From the NCBI RefSeq assembly GCF_003605435.1, contig NZ_QXQB01000002.1:496001-560000 (forward strand): DNA of 64,000 bases. The letters run 5' to 3'. A program made the translations under genes and the position numbers. This DNA is from Paenibacillus pinisoli. Lineage in GTDB: Bacteria; Bacillota; Bacilli; Paenibacillales; Paenibacillaceae. Below the pieces are notes generated by a model. That model saw nothing but the letters and a program-made list of their open reading frames with translations, did not search any database and was not told where the DNA came from. This document shows, piece after piece, positions 61,993-64,000 of this stretch. Every line of letters begins with the position of its first letter. Positions within the stretch are counted from its first letter, which is position 1.

Positions 61993-62913
61993 ATGACACG
62001 CAGCTTGAAAGGCTTTACCGGCATCGAGCTTCTCTATCTGATCGGTATTGTCGCTATATCTTTTTCTTCTATTTTTGTCCGGTGGTCTGAGGCCGATGTG
62101 GCGGTCATCGCGATGTACCGGCTTTATCTGACCAATGTGCTGCTGCTTCCTTTTGTATGGAAATACCGTTCATCGCTGTTCCGGCTCAGCAAGCGGCAAT
62201 GGGGCTGGCTCGCCGCCTCAGGGGCCATGCTTGCCCTGCATTTTCTGCTATGGATGGCATCGCTCCGCTATACGACCGTCGCCAGCTCGACCGTCATTCT
62301 GACACTGGAGCCGCTGATGGTCATGTTAGGCTCGTACTGGCTGTTCCGCACGAAAGCGAACAGCATGATGTTATGGGGAATGGGCATCGCCATTGCCGGG
62401 TCAGTCGTCATTGGAGCCGGCGATTTCCGTCTATCCGGCACCGCCCTATATGGAGACGCATTGTCGTTCTTCGGCACCGTAGCCGTAGCGCTTCATATGC
62501 TGATCGGCAAGAAGCTCCGCGAGAGTATGGATGCTTTTCCGTATAATTTCTGGGTATTTGCCCTTGCCGCAACCTTCCTGGCCGTCTATAACGTCATTCA
62601 AGGAAATGCTTTCACAGGCTATGAGACCCGCGAGTGGGGAATCTTCCTGCTGCTGGCGATTGTGCCTACTCTATTCGGGCATTACTTGTTCAACTGGCTG
62701 CTGAAATATATGAACGCCACTGCCGTCTCGATGTCCGTGCTTGGCGAGCCCGTCATCGCTTCCCTGCTGGCTTGGGTGCTGCTGAAGGAAGCGCTGACCG
62801 CGTACCAGCTTGGAGCCGGCATCTTCATCTTGTTCGGCGTATGGCTATTTCTGCGTTACGGAGAGAAAGCCGAGATGCCAAAACCCGCGCCTGTTAACCA
62901 AAGTTTGCTTTGA
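61993..62913 (+). CDS. DMT family transporter (EamA type)
   Basis: 306 residues, ten helices in two EamA repeats (IAISFSSIFVRWSEADVAVIAMYR and VSMSVLGEPVIASLLAWVLLKEALTAYQ). Members export amino acids, nucleosides or metabolites. ATG 61993 has GGAGAG about 10 bases upstream; the longer frame begins in AT-rich leader. The stop overlaps the promoter of the next gene. Confidence 0.88.
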   Translation: MTRSLKGFTGIELLYLIGIVAISFSSIFVRWSEADVAVIAMYRLYLTNVLLLPFVWKYRSSLFRLSKRQWGWLAASGAMLALHFLLWMASLRYTTVASSTVILTLEPLMVMLGSYWLFRTKANSMMLWGMGIAIAGSVVIGAGDFRLSGTALYGDALSFFGTVAVALHMLIGKKLRESMDAFPYNFWVFALAATFLAVYNVIQGNAFTGYETREWGIFLLLAIVPTLFGHYLFNWLLKYMNATAVSMSVLGEPVIASLLAWVLLKEALTAYQLGAGIFILFGVWLFLRYGEKAEMPKPAPVNQSLL

Positions 62914-62939
62914 CAGGAACTAGGGCAAAATTGTATAAT
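62910..62939 (+). promoter_or_regulatory. Consensus promoter of the PTS gene
   Basis: TTGACA and TATAAT, both perfect, with an 18-base spacer; the -35 overlaps the end of the DMT gene. Confidence 0.85.
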
Positions 62940-62967
62940 TTTTGTGAATAATCGTATAAAAATCCGA

Positions 62968-63030
62968 ACGTGTTACCGAAAGGGCATTAGTTCAAGAAAT
63001 GATAGCATTCTTGAGCTATGCCCTCTTTTT
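62968..63030 (+). promoter_or_regulatory. GlcT-type ribonucleic antiterminator and terminator
   Basis: ACGTGTTACCGAAAGGGCAT at 62968-62987 matches the RAT recognised by GlcT in ptsG leaders. It overlaps the 5' arm of a terminator: AGGGCAT...TTCAAGAA / TTCTTGAG...ATGCCCT followed by CTCTTTTT (62981-63030). GlcT binding would favour the antiterminator and let transcription reach the gene at 63060. Confidence 0.75.
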
Positions 63031-63059
63031 CTTCCATAAAATGGGGTGTCTAACAAAAA

Positions 63060-64000
63060 ATGAGTTACATTCAGCGTATCGGCCGTTCATTTATGATTCC
63101 CATTGCCGTGATGCCTGCGGCCGCCATTCTGTACCGGTTCGGCAAGATTGAGTTCGGCCATCCTTTCCTGGTCAAGCTTGCAGCGATCTGCGAAGCCGCT
63201 GGCGGCGCTATCTTCGACCATCTTCCCCTGCTCTTCGCCATCGGCATTGCCATTGGCCTGACGCAGGGAAAAGGCGTTGCCGCCCTGTCCGCAGCCGTAG
63301 GCTATATGGTGTTCCAGGAAGTCATGCGCACCTTCGAGGTGATGCAGTCCAGCGATCTGGCCGAGACGAACATGCAGATGGGCGTTCTTGGCGGTCTGAT
63401 TACCGGCGGCATTACCGCCTATCTCTACAATCGGTTCAAGGACACGCAATTGCCGCAGGCGCTTGGTTTCTTCGCAGGCAGGCGGTTCGTTCCCATCATT
63501 ACCGCGCTTACGATGACCGTTATCGGCGGCCTGCTCGGTTTTATCTGGATGCCGATCCAGGACATTATCCAAGGCTTCGGACTATGGCTGGAATCAACGG
63601 GCGGAATCGGAACCTTCCTGTACGGCACCATTAATCGATTGCTGATCCCGACAGGGCTCCATCATATCGTGAACCATATCTTATGGTTCCAGATCGGCGA
63701 GTTCGCGGAAGCCGGAGGCAAGATCGCCCAGGGCGATTTGACGCGGTTTTATGCAGGAGATCCGACGGCGGGCACCTACATGACCGGCTTCTTCCCGATT
63801 ATGATGTTCGGCTTGCCGGGCGCTGCGATTGCCATGGCGAGATGCGCCAAGCCGGAGAACCGCAAGGTCATTATGTCCATAATGCTAAGCGCAGCTTTCA
63901 CCTCGTTCCTGACGGGCATTACGGAGCCGATCGAATTTGCCTTTATGCTGGTTGCACCTGCGTTGTTTATCGTTCATGCCTTGCTGACGGGACTCTCCAT
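63060..64000 (+). CDS. PTS transporter subunit EIIC, glucose/N-acetylglucosamine family, 5' part
   Basis: 313 codons of the membrane EIIC domain run to the window edge. It starts MSYIQRIGRSFMIPIAVMPAAAI and contains GLTQGKGVAALSAAVGY, LLIPTGLHHIVNHILWF, DPTAGTYMTGFFPIMMFGLPGA and TGITEPIEFAF, the conserved phosphate-sugar translocation blocks. The GDPTAGTYMTGFFP block is nearer NagE/NagP than PtsG, while the leader RNA is GlcT-like, so glucose or GlcNAc are both possible. In-frame TAA at 63051 fixes the start; the ribosome site is weak (GGGGTG). Domains EIIB/EIIA lie beyond. Confidence 0.9.
   Translation, partial: MSYIQRIGRSFMIPIAVMPAAAILYRFGKIEFGHPFLVKLAAICEAAGGAIFDHLPLLFAIGIAIGLTQGKGVAALSAAVGYMVFQEVMRTFEVMQSSDLAETNMQMGVLGGLITGGITAYLYNRFKDTQLPQALGFFAGRRFVPIITALTMTVIGGLLGFIWMPIQDIIQGFGLWLESTGGIGTFLYGTINRLLIPTGLHHIVNHILWFQIGEFAEAGGKIAQGDLTRFYAGDPTAGTYMTGFFPIMMFGLPGAAIAMARCAKPENRKVIMSIMLSAAFTSFLTGITEPIEFAFMLVAPALFIVHALLTGLS

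Overview
The window looks like chromosome of a Gram-positive, spore-former-type Firmicute, most likely Paenibacillus or a close relative. The pointers are the moderate GC content with AGGAGG-type ribosome sites (often feeding TTG or GTG starts), Bac/Paenibacillus-type single genes (yneF, dps with a Per box, kapD, an LCP protein, a DUF402 phosphatase), a YesM/YesN two-component pair sitting behind a carbohydrate ABC operon, two sugar ABC systems without their own ATPase, and CcpA-type cre sites. I see no rRNA, tRNA, CRISPR array, IS element or prophage. Most of the window is ordinary metabolic and housekeeping sequence.

Layout. 1-3.6 kb: end of an LCP cell-wall ligase, hemL and a GNAT acetyltransferase, then a 51-bp tandem hairpin array. 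3.7-10.6 kb (minus): PQQ-type sugar dehydrogenase lipoprotein, inositol monophosphatase, TauE exporter, UV endonuclease, ddl and an amidase-domain protein. 10.8-21.2 kb: aconitase, an IclR regulator, a membrane-anchored hydrolase, folE, yneF, the ntdP-sipS-rnhA-queG operon, a GNAT and sodA. 21.3-27.5 kb (minus): a carbohydrate ABC operon (binding protein, two permeases) followed by its histidine kinase and response regulator, with a consensus cre in front. 27.7-33.4 kb: a His/Gly-rich repeat protein, a trypsin-like protease next to a zinc-ribbon membrane protein, galU and trxB. 33.4-46.9 kb: alpha-glucan block (neopullulanase, a LacI regulator plus MFS gene sharing a palindromic operator, then lipoprotein alpha-amylase, malG, malF, malE, and divergently malR and a GH15 glucoamylase). 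46.9-56.6 kb: a second hairpin array, dps, FAH protein, ABC-F ATPase, fumC, KDPG aldolase, AlkZ-like protein, methyltransferase, and a third array. 56.6-64 kb: three transporters of the MFS/DMT type, uppP, kapD and the start of a glucose/GlcNAc PTS permease behind a GlcT-type RNA antiterminator.

How it works together. The 38-47 kb block is a coherent maltodextrin route: an outside lipoprotein alpha-amylase cuts starch, MalEFG imports oligosaccharides using an ATPase encoded elsewhere, and cytoplasmic GH15 and GH13 enzymes finish hydrolysis. The LacI-type operators and cre-like sites indicate substrate induction and catabolite repression. The PTS gene at the right edge adds glucose-induced antitermination.

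The most unusual content is the set of three intergenic tandem arrays with 50- or 51-bp period, each unit carrying short dyads. Two of them share sequence. They look like a lineage-specific repeat family of unknown role. Other points worth a look are the 5' leader with a terminator before the neopullulanase gene, a 21-codon leader reading frame before the methyltransferase, and the histidine-rich protein.
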